Source: Pelagimonas phthalicica (lineage in GTDB: Bacteria; Pseudomonadota; Alphaproteobacteria; Rhodobacterales; Rhodobacteraceae). From it: 64,000 bases of DNA. The position numbers were made by a program, and so were the translations under genes. The stretch is from the NCBI RefSeq assembly GCF_004364805.1, contig NZ_SOAP01000001.1, forward strand, positions 1,798,001 through 1,862,000, read 5' to 3'. The notes beneath the pieces were generated by a model, which saw nothing but the letters and a program-made list of their open reading frames with translations, had not been told where the DNA came from and did not search any database. Below are positions 35,515-44,743 of this stretch, one piece after another; the stretch's first letter is position 1, and each line of letters begins with the position of its first letter.

Positions 35515-36786
35515 TCAACTGTTCATCGAATCAAAGAATTCGGAATTGGTCTTGGTCTGTTTCAATTTCGAAATCAGGAATTCAATCGCATCCGTGGTGC
35601 CCATCGGGTTCAGAATCCGACGCAAAACAAAGGTCTTCTGAAGATCGATTTTATCGACCAACAGATCCTCTTTCCGCGTACCAGACTTGAGAATATCCAG
35701 AGCAGGGAAGACGCGTTTATCAGCAACCTTGCGGTCCAGAACAATTTCCGAGTTACCCGTCCCTTTGAATTCTTCAAAGATGACCTCATCCATGCGTGAC
35801 CCGGTATCGATCAGCGCCGTGGCAATGATCGTCAGCGAACCACCCTCTTCGATGTTACGCGCCGCACCAAAGAAGCGTTTTGGTCTTTGCAAGGCATTTG
35901 CATCCACACCACCGGTCAGAACCTTACCAGATGAGGGCACAGTGGTGTTGAACGCCCTACCAAGTCTTGTGATCGAGTCCAGCAGAATAACTACATCTCG
36001 TTTATGTTCAACAAGACGCTTGGCTTTTTCGATCACCATTTCACTGACAGCAACGTGCCGGGTCGCAGGTTCGTCAAAGGTCGATGACACAACTTCACCC
36101 TTCACAGACCGCTGCATGTCGGTCACCTCTTCCGGACGTTCATCGATCAGAAGAACAATCAAATAGCACTCTGGGTGGTTCTTCTCGATCGAGTGGGCAA
36201 TGTTCTGCAACAGAACAGTCTTACCGGTCCGTGGCGGGGCCACGATCAAGCTCCGCTGCCCTTTCCCGATGGGTGCAACCAGGTCAATGATCCGCGCCGA
36301 GCGATCCTTGATGGTCGGATCCTCGATCTCCATCTTCAGACGCTCATCAGGGTAAAGAGGCGTCAGGTTGTCAAAAGCGATCTTGTGACGGGCCTTCTCA
36401 GGCTCTTCAAAGTTGATCTTTGTCACCGTCACCAGAGCGAAATAGCGTTCATCCCCGTCCGGTGCCTTGATTTCCCCTTCAATGGAATCCCCGGTGCGCA
36501 GCGAATACTTTCGGATCATGTCCGGCGACACATAGATATCGTCAGGACCCGGCAAATAGTTCGCCTCAGGAGAGCGCAAAAACCCAAACCCGTCCTGCAG
36601 AACTTCCAACACGCCATCGCCATAGATGTCCCAACCATCATCTGCGCGCTCCCGCAGGATCTGGAACATCATCTCGCCCTTCCGCATCGTGGAGGCGTTT
36701 TCGATCTCCAGCTCTTCTGCCATGGACAAGAGATCTTTCGGGCTCTTTGCCTTAAGATCAGCCAGATTCAGTTTTTCTTGGGTCAT
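35515..36786 (-). CDS. rho: Transcription termination factor Rho
   Basis: The 423-residue product has the N-terminal helical domain ([22 protein letters not shown]), the RNA-binding cold-shock-like domain ([23 protein letters not shown]), Walker A APPRTGKT, and the Q-loop/R-loop region [27 protein letters not shown]. It is the hexameric RNA helicase that ends transcription. ATG 36786 gives the standard start; another ATG lies at 36795. Upstream, AGGACC/GGTCCT (36800-36817) could fold in the leader, which may matter because rho often autoregulates. It is the first gene left of the putative oriC. Confidence 0.96.
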   Translation of the reverse strand: MTQEKLNLADLKAKSPKDLLSMAEELEIENASTMRKGEMMFQILRERADDGWDIYGDGVLEVLQDGFGFLRSPEANYLPGPDDIYVSPDMIRKYSLRTGDSIEGEIKAPDGDERYFALVTVTKINFEEPEKARHKIAFDNLTPLYPDERLKMEIEDPTIKDRSARIIDLVAPIGKGQRSLIVAPPRTGKTVLLQNIAHSIEKNHPECYLIVLLIDERPEEVTDMQRSVKGEVVSSTFDEPATRHVAVSEMVIEKAKRLVEHKRDVVILLDSITRLGRAFNTTVPSSGKVLTGGVDANALQRPKRFFGAARNIEEGGSLTIIATALIDTGSRMDEVIFEEFKGTGNSEIVLDRKVADKRVFPALDILKSGTRKEDLLVDKIDLQKTFVLRRILNPMGTTDAIEFLISKLKQTKTNSEFFDSMNS

Positions 36787-37303
36787 ACAACACATCCACA
36801 GGACCCAATTTGGTCCTTATGTCTCTTTTTCATGGGAAAGTTCGCTCCAGAACAGGAGTGAGAAAGGATCTAATACGCTTGTCGAACCAAGTCAATGATC
36901 CCATCGCAGCCCATGTTTCTCTTAAAAATATTAAAAGAAAAGAAAGGATTTTGATTTAGGAGGGGCGCGAAGTTCTGGGGATTATTTTCCTGTCCCCGAG
37001 ATGTTCCACAGGGCTTCCTTGTGGGAGAAATCTGGGGAAAACAATCTGGCAAACGTCCCAAGGCCAATGATTTAACCATATTTAATATGCAGTTAACAGA
37101 ACTGACAGCATATCGGGATAAGTCAGAAACTATTCCCCATGTTTCGACTTACCAAGGTCAACAGGTTATCCAATCCACAGCGTTCACATCTCTGTCACAC
37201 AAGCGGATAAAGGTTTCATTAACCCACAACCTTGCAACCTTGTCTGTTTTTCCTCAGAAACATACCTGTACTACCAAACAGAGTTGCCCGCAGACATATC
37301 CAC
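36787..37303. other. oriC: Putative chromosomal replication origin (oriC) between rho and maf
   Basis: This is the longest gene-free stretch in the window (about 517 bases). Genes point away on both sides: rho to parB leftward, maf to dnaQ rightward. It contains an AT-rich, A/T-tract segment at 36910-36960 suitable for unwinding. DnaA-box-like 9-mers resemble TTATCCACA: ATATCCACA (37296-37304, one mismatch), TGTTCCACA (37002-37010), CAATCCACA (37171-37179), and reverse-strand TCGGGATAA (37113-37121) and AGCGGATAA (37202-37210), all with two mismatches. A perfect CtrA-type TTAA-N7-TTAA lies at 37082-37096. No perfect DnaA box is visible, so the call rests on context as much as on motifs. Confidence 0.72.
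37082..37096. promoter_or_regulatory. Perfect CtrA-type box in putative oriC
   Basis: TTAA-TATGCAG-TTAA matches the full TTAA-N7-TTAA CtrA consensus known from Caulobacter, where CtrA binds and represses oriC. A third TTAA stands six bases upstream (37072-37075). ctrA itself is outside the window. Confidence 0.5.
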
Positions 37304-37903
37304 ATGAATCCGCATCTCATCCTCGCATCCGGCTCGCAAATCCGGGCAGATTTGCTGCGTGACGCCGGTTTGACCGTTCAAATCGAATCGCCCCGAGTCG
37401 ATGAAGAGTTGATCAAACAGGCCCTCCTGGCTGAGCAAGCGCCTCCCAGAGATATCGCTGATACCTTAGCAGAATCTAAAGCCCGTAAAGTTGCGCAGAA
37501 ATTTCCTGGGGCCAAAGTGCTGGGTTGTGATCAGGTTTTGTCCTTCAAGGGGTCGATCCTGTCCAAGCCGAACACCCGCGATGAGGCAGAGCATCAGCTC
37601 AAATCCTTGCGCGGTGAAACCCATCAGCTCCTATCTGCGGCTGTCTTATATGAAGACGGGAAACCGATCTGGCGCCATGTGGCCCCTGCTCGTCTCATGA
37701 TGCGCAATTTTTCTGACGCTTATCTGGACGCCTATCTTGATCGTAATTGGCCGGAAATCAGCCATTGCGTCGGCGGCTACATGTTAGAAAAAGAAGGTGT
37801 GCGCCTGTTCTCTCGTGTTGACGGCAACCACTTTACCGTTCTTGGTCTCCCTCTGATCGAGCTTCTCAACCAACTCTCCAATATGGGAGCGATACCCGCA
37901 TGA
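37304..37903 (+). CDS. maf: Maf-family nucleoside triphosphate pyrophosphatase
   Basis: The 199-residue product starts [23 protein letters not shown], the Maf substrate loop, and has [18 protein letters not shown] and [13 protein letters not shown]. Maf proteins hydrolyse non-canonical or modified NTPs. ATG 37304 is chosen because it starts the conserved strand; the frame is open to 37232. It is the first gene right of the putative oriC; a DnaA-like 9-mer touches its start codon. It overlaps aroE by 4 bases. Confidence 0.92.
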   Translation: MNPHLILASGSQIRADLLRDAGLTVQIESPRVDEELIKQALLAEQAPPRDIADTLAESKARKVAQKFPGAKVLGCDQVLSFKGSILSKPNTRDEAEHQLKSLRGETHQLLSAAVLYEDGKPIWRHVAPARLMMRNFSDAYLDAYLDRNWPEISHCVGGYMLEKEGVRLFSRVDGNHFTVLGLPLIELLNQLSNMGAIPA

Positions 37904-38733
37904 CCCTAGACCGCATCCCCTTGGCCGGAGTCATTGGCTCACCCATCGCGCATTCCAGATCCCCACGGCTCTTTGCGCATTGGCTGCGTAAACACGGGCT
38001 CGCGGGTCATTACATCCCGATGGATATCTCTGCCGACAAATTGGAAAGCACCATCCGGATGCTGCCGGATCTTGGGTTTGTCGGGGTCAATGTTACCATT
38101 CCGCATAAGGAACGGGTTATGGAGATTGCGGATCTGGTCTCGGACCGGGCGACGTTGATTGGGGCCGCCAATACGCTGATCTTTCGCAAAGATGGGCGCA
38201 TTCATGCGGATAACACAGATGGGTTCGGCTTTATCGAAAACCTGCGCCAGAATGCACCGGATTGGCAGGCCGATGCTGGACCAGCCGTTGTGTTTGGCGC
38301 TGGCGGTGCAGCACGCGCCATCATTGCTTCGCTTTTAGATGTCGGCGTGCCTGAAATTCGCCTGACAAACCGAACCAAAGCGCGGGCGGATGCCCTGCAA
38401 CAGGCCTTTGGTAATCGGGTTCAGGTCCATGACTGGGTGCAGGCAGGCAATCTGATCGAAGGGGCCGCGACCGTCGTGAACACGACCTCGCTCGGCATGA
38501 CCGGGAAAAAGGAGTTCCGTGTTCCTTTGGATGCTCTGGCGCCGGGAATGTTGGTCACAGACCTTGTTTACACACCTCTCCAGACCAAACTATTGCAATC
38601 TGCGGAACAGGCCGGATGTCAGGTGGTCGACGGGCTTGGCATGTTGTTGCACCAGGCCGTGCCCGGATTTGAACGCTGGTTCGGCATGCGTCCCGAAGTT
38701 GATGAGTCCACCCGCGCCGCCGTGCTGCGATGA
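37900..38733 (+). CDS. aroE: Shikimate dehydrogenase
   Basis: The 277-residue product has [30 protein letters not shown] (catalytic Lys), ADNTDGFGF, the NADP loop GAGGAARA and NTTSLGM. It reduces 3-dehydroshikimate. It is coupled to maf and coaE by 4-base overlaps in the maf-aroE-coaE-dnaQ operon. Confidence 0.95.
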   Translation: MTLDRIPLAGVIGSPIAHSRSPRLFAHWLRKHGLAGHYIPMDISADKLESTIRMLPDLGFVGVNVTIPHKERVMEIADLVSDRATLIGAANTLIFRKDGRIHADNTDGFGFIENLRQNAPDWQADAGPAVVFGAGGAARAIIASLLDVGVPEIRLTNRTKARADALQQAFGNRVQVHDWVQAGNLIEGAATVVNTTSLGMTGKKEFRVPLDALAPGMLVTDLVYTPLQTKLLQSAEQAGCQVVDGLGMLLHQAVPGFERWFGMRPEVDESTRAAVLR

Positions 38734-39323
38734 GGTTCAAGCTCGGCCTGACCGGATCCATCGGCATGGGCAAAAGCACCACCGCGAAGATGTTTCAGCA
38801 ACTCGGATGTGCCCTGTGGGACGCAGATGCCGCGGTGCATCGGCTCTATTCCGCCGGCGGAGCGGCTGTTGATCCGATTAAAGACGCCTTTCCGTCTGCT
38901 ATTAATGATGGTTCTGTGTCTCGGGACGCGCTCAAGACACTCTTGTCCGAAGACCCTTCTGCACTCAAAACACTCGAAAGCATTGTTCACCCACTGGTCC
39001 AACAAGATCGCGCCGGCTTTGTCGCGCAAAACCCCAACAAGATCGGTGTTTTCGACATTCCTTTGCTGTTTGAAACCGGCGGAGATCAAGAGATGGATGC
39101 GGTAGCATGTGTCTCTGTTTCACCGCAAATCCAGCGAGACCGGGTTTTGGCGCGCGGCACGATGAGCGAAGATACCTTTGCCCAGATCCGTGCCCGCCAG
39201 ATGCCAAACGAGGACAAAGTCAAACGTTCGACCTATGTGATCGAAACGGATACATTGGATCATGCTCGCGAACAGGTTGCGGCGGTTGTACAGGATATTG
39301 AAAGGCGTTTGAGAGATGCGTGA
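38730..39323 (+). CDS. coaE: Dephospho-CoA kinase
   Basis: The 197-residue product has the P-loop [16 protein letters not shown] at residues 6-21, [11 protein letters not shown] and the [10 protein letters not shown] signature. It performs the last step of coenzyme A synthesis. Its start overlaps aroE by 4 bases and its end overlaps dnaQ by 8. Confidence 0.94.
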   Translation: MRFKLGLTGSIGMGKSTTAKMFQQLGCALWDADAAVHRLYSAGGAAVDPIKDAFPSAINDGSVSRDALKTLLSEDPSALKTLESIVHPLVQQDRAGFVAQNPNKIGVFDIPLLFETGGDQEMDAVACVSVSPQIQRDRVLARGTMSEDTFAQIRARQMPNEDKVKRSTYVIETDTLDHAREQVAAVVQDIERRLRDA

Positions 39324-40044
39324 GATCGTGCTCGATACCGAAACCACAGGTTTTGATCCGTTTTCCGGCGACCGCATTGTTGAAATCGGTGCTGTCGAGC
39401 TGATGAACCATGTCGCCACGGGTGAGACCTATCATGTCTATATCAACCCGGAACGCGGCATGCCGGATGAGGCTTTTGGCGTGCATGGGATTGGCCCGGA
39501 TCTGCTCGACAGCCCGCGCGCGGCTGAACCGGGTGAGGTCACCCTGAAAGACAAGCCGGTTTTCCAAAAAGTTGGGCAATCCTTCCTGGACTTTATCGAG
39601 GATTCGCAACTGGTCATCCACAATGCGGCCTTTGATATGAAATTCCTCAATGCCGAACTGAAATGGATGGGCCTGCCGGAAATCCCCTATGAACGGGCGA
39701 TTGATACGCTGATGATCGCGCGCAAACGCTTTCCGGGGTCGCCAGCATCTCTGGACGCGCTATGTCGACGCTTCAATATCGACAACTCGAACCGGACATT
39801 GCACGGCGCGCTTCTCGATAGTGAGATTCTGGCGGATGTGTATCTGGAACTGATCGGCGGGAAGCAGCCGGATTTCGGCCTGGCACCGGTCGAAGAAACC
39901 AGCAATTCCGCTGGAACAGAGACGAATTGGCGCCCTGAACCGCGTCCAACCCCCCTGCCCTCGCGTCTTAGCAAAAAAGAAAAGGCGGCACATGCCGCCT
40001 TTGTCGAGAAGCTTGGTGATGAGGCGCTTTGGTCCAAGACCTAA
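39316..40044 (+). CDS. dnaQ: DNA polymerase III epsilon subunit (proofreading exonuclease)
   Basis: The 242-residue product has the DnaQ exonuclease motifs: Exo [12 protein letters not shown], Exo [15 protein letters not shown], and Exo [17 protein letters not shown] with its histidine and aspartate. A proline-rich linker leads to a C-terminal tail. It proofreads for DNA polymerase III. Near the 3' end, codons for EKAAHAAF contain a perfect hairpin (39981-40002). It converges on secB with a 13-base gap. Confidence 0.95.
   Translation: MREIVLDTETTGFDPFSGDRIVEIGAVELMNHVATGETYHVYINPERGMPDEAFGVHGIGPDLLDSPRAAEPGEVTLKDKPVFQKVGQSFLDFIEDSQLVIHNAAFDMKFLNAELKWMGLPEIPYERAIDTLMIARKRFPGSPASLDALCRRFNIDNSNRTLHGALLDSEILADVYLELIGGKQPDFGLAPVEETSNSAGTETNWRPEPRPTPLPSRLSKKEKAAHAAFVEKLGDEALWSKT
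39981..40002. terminator. Hairpin inside the 3' end of dnaQ
   Basis: AAAGGCGGCA (39981-39990) and TGCCGCCTTT (39993-40002) are perfectly complementary around a 2-base CA spacer. The stem ends in T on the plus strand and is preceded by A-rich sequence. Read from secB's strand it would be a stem followed by TTTCTTTTTTG, a good terminator for the leftward secB transcript. It is thus probably secB's terminator embedded in dnaQ coding sequence. Confidence 0.6.
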
Positions 40045-40057
40045 GCGCCACAAACCT

Positions 40058-40561
40058 TTAGGCGTCGGCCTTTTGACCGGCCATTTCGGCCTGACGACGC
40101 TGCAATTCAGTGCGGTACAGCGCGACAAAATCGATGGTTTCCAGATTCAGCGGCGGGAAGCCACCATCGCGGGTCACATCAGACACAACGCGGCGCACGA
40201 ATGGGAACAGCATGCGCGGGCATTCGATCAACAGGAACGGATGCATCTGATCCTCTGGAATGCCTTCGATGTTGAAAACACCGGCGTAATCCAGTTCTAG
40301 CAGGAACAGCTGCTCTTTGGCTGCAGCGGACTTGCTGTCCACTTTCAGCTTCATCACAACTTCGTACTGGTTTTCAGCGCTGCGCTTTTTCGCGTCAAGG
40401 TTCACCTGAACCTGGATTTCTGGCTGAACTTCGCCAGAAACGCCTTTTTGCGCCAGAATATTTTCGAAAGAAAGATCACGAATGAACTGTGCCAGAACAT
40501 TCATCTTGGGCGCCTGAGGTGCCTCTGTGGGTGCTTCTGCTGCGCCGTTTGTCTCAGCCAT
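40058..40561 (-). CDS. secB: Protein export chaperone SecB
   Basis: The 167-residue product has the SecB core MNVLAQFIRDLSFENI, VQVNLDAKKRSAENQYEVVMKLKV, LFLLELDYAGVFNIEG and LLIECPRMLFPFVRRVVSDVTRDGGFPPL. It keeps preproteins unfolded and hands them to SecA. The N-terminal 19 residues are Ala/Pro/Glu rich and variable in the family. Its terminator is probably the hairpin within dnaQ. Confidence 0.95.
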   Translation of the reverse strand: MAETNGAAEAPTEAPQAPKMNVLAQFIRDLSFENILAQKGVSGEVQPEIQVQVNLDAKKRSAENQYEVVMKLKVDSKSAAAKEQLFLLELDYAGVFNIEGIPEDQMHPFLLIECPRMLFPFVRRVVSDVTRDGGFPPLNLETIDFVALYRTELQRRQAEMAGQKADA

Positions 40562-40629
40562 GGACTGGTCTCCAATATAAAATCGGTGTTAGCCATATCA
40601 GCCCATGGCATGGGCCTCAACTTTGTTTA

Positions 40630-41118
40630 TCAGTGGCGGGTCCAGCCGGACCCGGGATGGTTTGGTTCTTTGCCTTGTGGAACTTCGCGGAATTCACCAT
40701 CGATCACTGTGTCGTCACGCGTTGGTCCGGGCTGCTGAGTGTGAAACTGGCCACCCATCTCAAACTGACTGACAGTGATCCGCTTTTTCGCCCAAGCGAT
40801 CACGGCCATGCGGACCGGAGGCGCCAAGAGGGCAAAACCGATCGCATCGGTAAAGAAACCGGGCGTCAGCAAAAGCGCCCCGGAAAACAGGATCATAGCG
40901 CCATGGGCCAAAGGTTCGCTCGGGTTGTCGAGGCGCGAAAAACTGCTGCGCAGATTGTTCATCGCCGATATTCCCTGTGCCCGCACCAGCCAGGTGCCCA
41001 GCACAGCCGTCAGAACGACGATTGCTAGGGTTGGCCAAAGCCCGATTGCGCCACCGACCTGGATAAACAGGCCGATTTCGATCAGGGGAACCAGAAGAAA
41101 GGCGATAAACAGCCACAT
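40630..41118 (-). CDS. fxsA: FxsA-family membrane protein
   Basis: The 162-residue product has three to four hydrophobic segments, including MWLFIAFLLVPLIEIGLFIQVGGAIG and GALLLTPGFFTDAIGFALLAPPVR, the FxsA core. In E. coli FxsA overproduction relieves phage T7 exclusion; its normal role is unclear. It is divergent from the Tim44-like gene. Confidence 0.85.
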   Translation of the reverse strand: MWLFIAFLLVPLIEIGLFIQVGGAIGLWPTLAIVVLTAVLGTWLVRAQGISAMNNLRSSFSRLDNPSEPLAHGAMILFSGALLLTPGFFTDAIGFALLAPPVRMAVIAWAKKRITVSQFEMGGQFHTQQPGPTRDDTVIDGEFREVPQGKEPNHPGSGWTRH

Positions 41119-41221
41119 TGTGTTGCATTCCTTGTTTGTGGTCAGGTGGACTCACCTGCTTGCCTCACCTACATAGGGTGTTGAACAAGAAAATTCCATG
41201 ACCGCCCCGAATGAGGTGTAA

Positions 41222-41878
41222 ATGAACTCTCCTATTATCGAGCTTCTGGTTCTTGCCGGAATTGCCGTTTTTCTAATCCTGCGCTTGCGCAGCGTTCTGG
41301 GTACGCGCGAGGGTTTTGAAAAACCACCGGTCCAACAGCGTGACCAAGGCGAAAGCCGTCCTGACCTTGAAGTGATTGATGGCGGGCCTGATCGTGACAT
41401 CATCGATCATGTTGCCGAAGGCAGCGATGCCGCCAAAGCCCTGGCCGCGATGAAGCGCGTTGATCCGTCCTTTACCGTGTCAGACTTTGTGTCCGGCGCG
41501 CGCGGTGCCTATGAAATGATCCTGATGGGTTTTGAACGCGGAGAGGTCGAAGATCTGAAACCGTTCCTGTCCGACGAGGTTTACGAGACCTTTGAAGAAG
41601 TTGTTGCCAGCCGCAAAGAACAGGGCCTGACCATCGAGGCAGAGTTCATTGGCGTGCGCGAAATTGCCATCGTCGGGGCCAGCTTTGATGAAAACACAAA
41701 GCAAGCGGAAATCACCGTGCGCAGCGTTGCTGATATGACTTCGGTCGTCAAAGACGCAGAAGGTCAGGTGATCGAAGGCTCTGCCACCGCCGTGAAGAAA
41801 CAGAAAGACGTCTGGACCTATGCCCATGACATGGGCAGTTCCGACCCGAACTGGCAGCTTGTCGCTACGGACGAATGA
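41222..41878 (+). CDS. Tim44/TimA-like inner-membrane-anchored protein
   Basis: The 218-residue product starts with a single membrane anchor (IIELLVLAGIAVFLIL, residues 4-19), then a linker and a Tim44-like domain (FTVSDFVSGARGAYEMILMGFERGEVEDLKPFLSDEVYETFEEVV). It relates to the mitochondrial import motor subunit Tim44; in alphaproteobacteria the role is not settled. It is the first gene of a timA-mltA-smr operon with 4-base overlaps. Confidence 0.88.
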   Translation: MNSPIIELLVLAGIAVFLILRLRSVLGTREGFEKPPVQQRDQGESRPDLEVIDGGPDRDIIDHVAEGSDAAKALAAMKRVDPSFTVSDFVSGARGAYEMILMGFERGEVEDLKPFLSDEVYETFEEVVASRKEQGLTIEAEFIGVREIAIVGASFDENTKQAEITVRSVADMTSVVKDAEGQVIEGSATAVKKQKDVWTYAHDMGSSDPNWQLVATDE

Positions 41879-42915
41879 AACACTCCCTCTTCGCGGCTTT
41901 TCTAGCGGTCTTATCCATGTCCACCCCGGCTGTTTCCGATACAGAGATCACGCATACGATCCTGAAATTCGAAGATTTGAACGGTTGGGAACAGGATGAC
42001 CACGGGGCCGCGTTGGAGGTGTTCCAAAACACCTGTCGGGATCTCAATGATCCCGATTGGACAGCCCTGTGCAATGTCGCGGCTGAGGCGGGTGATGCAA
42101 AACAGTTTTTTGAACTGTTCTTTCGCCCTGTCATGATCACCAATGAAACCGATGGCCTGTTCACGGGCTATTTTGAACCAGAACTAGATGGATCTCCGGT
42201 CCGGACTGAGCGTTATCGTTACCCGATCTATCAGATGCCCAAGGAAGCTAAAAAGCAGCGGCCTTGGCTGACACGGCGCGAAATTCTGACATCGGGCGTG
42301 ATGGATAATCGCGGGCTTGAGATTACCTGGGTGGATGACCCAGTTGAGCTGTTTTTCCTGCAAGTTCAAGGCTCTGGCCGGGTGAAATACCCTGATGGCA
42401 GCTTTATTCGCGTTGGCTATGGTGGGGCGAATGGGCATAAATACCGGTCCATCGGGCAAGAGCTGGTGCGCCGCGGCACCTATCAGGCCCACCAGGTCTC
42501 GGCCCAGGTCATTAAGAATTGGGTGCGTCGCAATCCCGAAGCCGGGCGGGAGCTTTTGTTTCATAACAACTCCTATGTTTTCTTTCGAGAAGTCAGCGAA
42601 GTGCCGGCTGAAAAAGGCCCGCTTGGCGCGATGAACCGGTCGATCACCACCATGCGGTCGATTGCTGTTGATCCGCTCTACACCCCTCTTGGTGCCCCGG
42701 TTTGGATCGAAAAGGGCGGGCGTTATCCTTTGAACCGGTTGATGATCGCGCAGGATACCGGCTCGGCGATCAAGGGGGCGCAACGGGCGGATATTTTTAT
42801 TGGAACGGGTGATGAGGCTGGGCAGATTGCCGGTCGCATCAAAGACCCTGGACGATTGGTTGTTTTGATGCCAATTCAGCGCGCCTATGCCCTGTTGCCG
42901 GAATCGGTCCAATGA
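41875..42915 (+). CDS. mltA: Membrane-bound lytic murein transglycosylase A (MltA)
   Basis: The 346-residue product has a signal peptide (MKHSLFAAFLAVLSMSTPAVS). The MltA body includes GLFTGYFEPELDGS, FFLQVQGSGRVKYPDG, RVGYGGANGHKYRSIG and the 3D-domain RLMIAQDTGSAIKGAQRADIFIGTGDEAG with its catalytic Asp region. There is no lipobox, unlike E. coli MltA. It cleaves glycan strands of peptidoglycan. Confidence 0.93.
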   Translation: MKHSLFAAFLAVLSMSTPAVSDTEITHTILKFEDLNGWEQDDHGAALEVFQNTCRDLNDPDWTALCNVAAEAGDAKQFFELFFRPVMITNETDGLFTGYFEPELDGSPVRTERYRYPIYQMPKEAKKQRPWLTRREILTSGVMDNRGLEITWVDDPVELFFLQVQGSGRVKYPDGSFIRVGYGGANGHKYRSIGQELVRRGTYQAHQVSAQVIKNWVRRNPEAGRELLFHNNSYVFFREVSEVPAEKGPLGAMNRSITTMRSIAVDPLYTPLGAPVWIEKGGRYPLNRLMIAQDTGSAIKGAQRADIFIGTGDEAGQIAGRIKDPGRLVVLMPIQRAYALLPESVQ

Positions 42916-43511
42916 AGAAACGGCGCCTGCGCCCTGATGAAATCGAGCTTTGGAACCAAATCGCGCAATCTGCCGATCCCTTGTTGAACCGGCCCAAAGC
43001 CAAAGAACCGGAACCGGCCCGCAAAGTCGCGGAAAAACTGGCACATCCTGAGCCGGCACCGAAACCGGTACTGCCCGCCTTTGCCATGGGCGAAAAAGCG
43101 GTTCGCAAGACAGAAACCCATGTTTTCCCGAAATCGACGTCGCAGCGGATCAAGGAAGATCCGTTGAACATGGACAACAAGGCGTTTTCCCGCATGAAGC
43201 GCGGTAAGCTTGTTCCCGAAGCACGGCTTGATTTGCACGGGTTGACCTTGGATCAGGCGCATCCGGAATTGATCCGATTTGTTCTGACGTCGCAGGCGCG
43301 TGGGATGCGCTTGGTTCTGGTGATCACAGGCAAGGGCAGTCGTGAAGATCCCTATGATCCGATGCCACGGCGGCGAGGTGTGTTGAAAACGCAGGTGCCG
43401 CAATGGTTGCGCATGGCGCCAGCATCGCAAGCTATTTTGCAGGTTGCCGAGGCGCATCAACGCCATGGCGGGGCAGGGGCCTATTACGTCTATCTCAAGC
43501 GTTTGCGTTGA
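42912..43511 (+). CDS. Smr-domain endonuclease-like protein
   Basis: The 199-residue product has a charged, Pro-rich N-terminal half and a C-terminal Smr domain (about 105-199) with LDLHGLTLDQA, VLVITGKGS and GAYYVYLKR. Smr domains nick DNA or cleave RNA. The 3' end overlaps the 3' end of idi by 17 bases. It is coupled to mltA by 4 bases. Confidence 0.88.
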   Translation: MKKRRLRPDEIELWNQIAQSADPLLNRPKAKEPEPARKVAEKLAHPEPAPKPVLPAFAMGEKAVRKTETHVFPKSTSQRIKEDPLNMDNKAFSRMKRGKLVPEARLDLHGLTLDQAHPELIRFVLTSQARGMRLVLVITGKGSREDPYDPMPRRRGVLKTQVPQWLRMAPASQAILQVAEAHQRHGGAGAYYVYLKRLR

Positions 43512-44043
43512 AAATACTGTCGTAATGATCGACCAAATAGATCCGCAGCCAGGGTGTGAATTTGGCAGGATTTGATCGGATTTCGACCCGAAGCTCGGAC
43601 AGGTCCACCCAGGCAAAATCCATGACCTCATCCGGGTTCGGTGTAATCCGCAGGTTTTGATCGGCAGCGGCAGTGAAGACATCAACCACTTCGTGCTCAA
43701 TCAGCCCGCCACCGACATCAGCGCGATATTCGATCTGGTCCTTGAATTGCGGTTCAAGCCCGGTGATCCCCAGCTCTTGTTCAAGCCGACGCACCGCACA
43801 TATCAACGATGCCTCGTCCCAATGGGGATGTGTGCAGCAGGCATTCGCCCATAGACCGGGCGTGTGATATTTGCCCAAAGCGCGCTGTTGCAGCAGGGTT
43901 TTGCTGCCATCCATGACAAAAACCGAAATGGCCTTGTGACGCAAACCTTGTTCATGCGCAGCCAGTTTTCCGACGGGAGTCAGCTTTCCATCGACCCAGG
44001 CGGGAATCAGTGCGGTCAGGTTAGTGTCAGGCGTTTTGGTCAT
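43495..44043 (-). CDS. idi: Isopentenyl-diphosphate delta-isomerase, type I
   Basis: The 182-residue product has a Nudix-related fold with LWANACCTHPHWDE (catalytic Cys and metal histidines), EQELGITG, and EVVDVFTA. It interconverts IPP and DMAPP for isoprenoids such as ubiquinone and, in many relatives, carotenoids or bacteriochlorophyll. It stands alone here, not in a photosynthesis cluster. It converges on the Smr gene with a 17-base overlap. Confidence 0.9.
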   Translation of the reverse strand: MTKTPDTNLTALIPAWVDGKLTPVGKLAAHEQGLRHKAISVFVMDGSKTLLQQRALGKYHTPGLWANACCTHPHWDEASLICAVRRLEQELGITGLEPQFKDQIEYRADVGGGLIEHEVVDVFTAAADQNLRITPNPDEVMDFAWVDLSELRVEIRSNPAKFTPWLRIYLVDHYDSIFNANA

Positions 44044-44099
44044 TTCTGCTCATTGAAGAGCAAAGAAGCCCTAGTCAAGGGCAAGAATGCACAGCGTCT

Positions 44100-44117
44100 T
44101 TCCGCCAAAGGGCGGAA
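44100..44117. other. Short hairpin upstream of the cytochrome c gene
   Basis: TTCCGCC (44100-44106) pairs with GGCGGAA (44111-44117) around a 4-base loop, in the 169-base gap between idi (-) and the cytochrome gene (+). It may be a terminator for an upstream transcript or a leader fold. Confidence 0.3.
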
Positions 44118-44212
44118 GGTCGCATGTAATCCTCCTTTGGCACTATTGTTGCGCCCCCATAGGGTTTGATAGGCTCCGCCCAGGATTGCGCGTTTTAGGA
44201 TGGAGACCTAAC

Positions 44213-44668
44213 ATGAAAATGACGATCGCATCGGCTCTGGCCGTCGCAACATTGGCCACCGGAGCTTTTGCTGACACGTCTGCACCAACCGGTGACGTAG
44301 AAGCTGGCGAAAAGGCCTTCAAGAAATGTAAGTCCTGCCACATGATTCAGGACGCTGACGGTGAGAACATCGTCAAAGGTGGCAAGACTGGCCCGAACCT
44401 GTACGGTGTTGTTGGTCGTACCGCAGGCACCTATGAAGGTTTCAAATACGGCAAAGACCTGGTCGCTGCCGGTGAAGGTGGCTTGGTTTGGACCGAAGAG
44501 GAATTCGTTGCTTATGTCAGCGATCCCAAAGCCTACATGAAAGCACGCGATGGCAAGTCCAAGATGACGTTCCGCCTGAAAAAAGGTGCTGAGGACGTGT
44601 ATGCCTATCTGGCATCTGTTGGCCCGGCCATGGAAGAAGAAGCAGCCGAAGAAGCCAAGTCTGAGTAA
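44213..44668 (+). CDS. Periplasmic class I cytochrome c (c2/c550-like)
   Basis: The 151-residue product has a signal peptide (to about FADTSA, residue 20), heme motif CKSCH at 39-43, GPNLYGVVGRTAGTYEGFKYG, LVWTEEEFVAYVSDP and KMTFRLKKGAEDVYAYLAS, with the axial Met in KSKMTF. An Ala/Glu-rich tail (EEEAAEEAKSE) follows. It is a soluble electron carrier, probably feeding terminal oxidases or, in phototrophs, a reaction centre. ATG 44213 is chosen because the signal starts there. A terminator follows. Confidence 0.9.
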   Translation: MKMTIASALAVATLATGAFADTSAPTGDVEAGEKAFKKCKSCHMIQDADGENIVKGGKTGPNLYGVVGRTAGTYEGFKYGKDLVAAGEGGLVWTEEEFVAYVSDPKAYMKARDGKSKMTFRLKKGAEDVYAYLASVGPAMEEEAAEEAKSE

Positions 44669-44691
44669 GCTGCTTAACTTAGAGTTAAAAC

Positions 44692-44722
44692 AAAAGGCCC
44701 GCTGCTATGGCGGGCCTTTTTC
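44692..44722. terminator. Rho-independent terminator after the cytochrome c gene
   Basis: AAAAGGCCCGC (44692-44702) pairs perfectly with GCGGGCCTTTT (44710-44720) and is followed by T residues. The A/T symmetry lets it end both the rightward cytochrome transcript and the leftward Wza-like transcript. Confidence 0.85.
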
Positions 44723-44743
44723 GTTCCTGCATAAGCGTAGCCT

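Noticed and set aside
36918-36938. TTAA-N5-TTAA in the AT-rich tract as another CtrA site
   Set aside because: The spacing is five, not seven, bases; A/T runs produce TTAA by chance.
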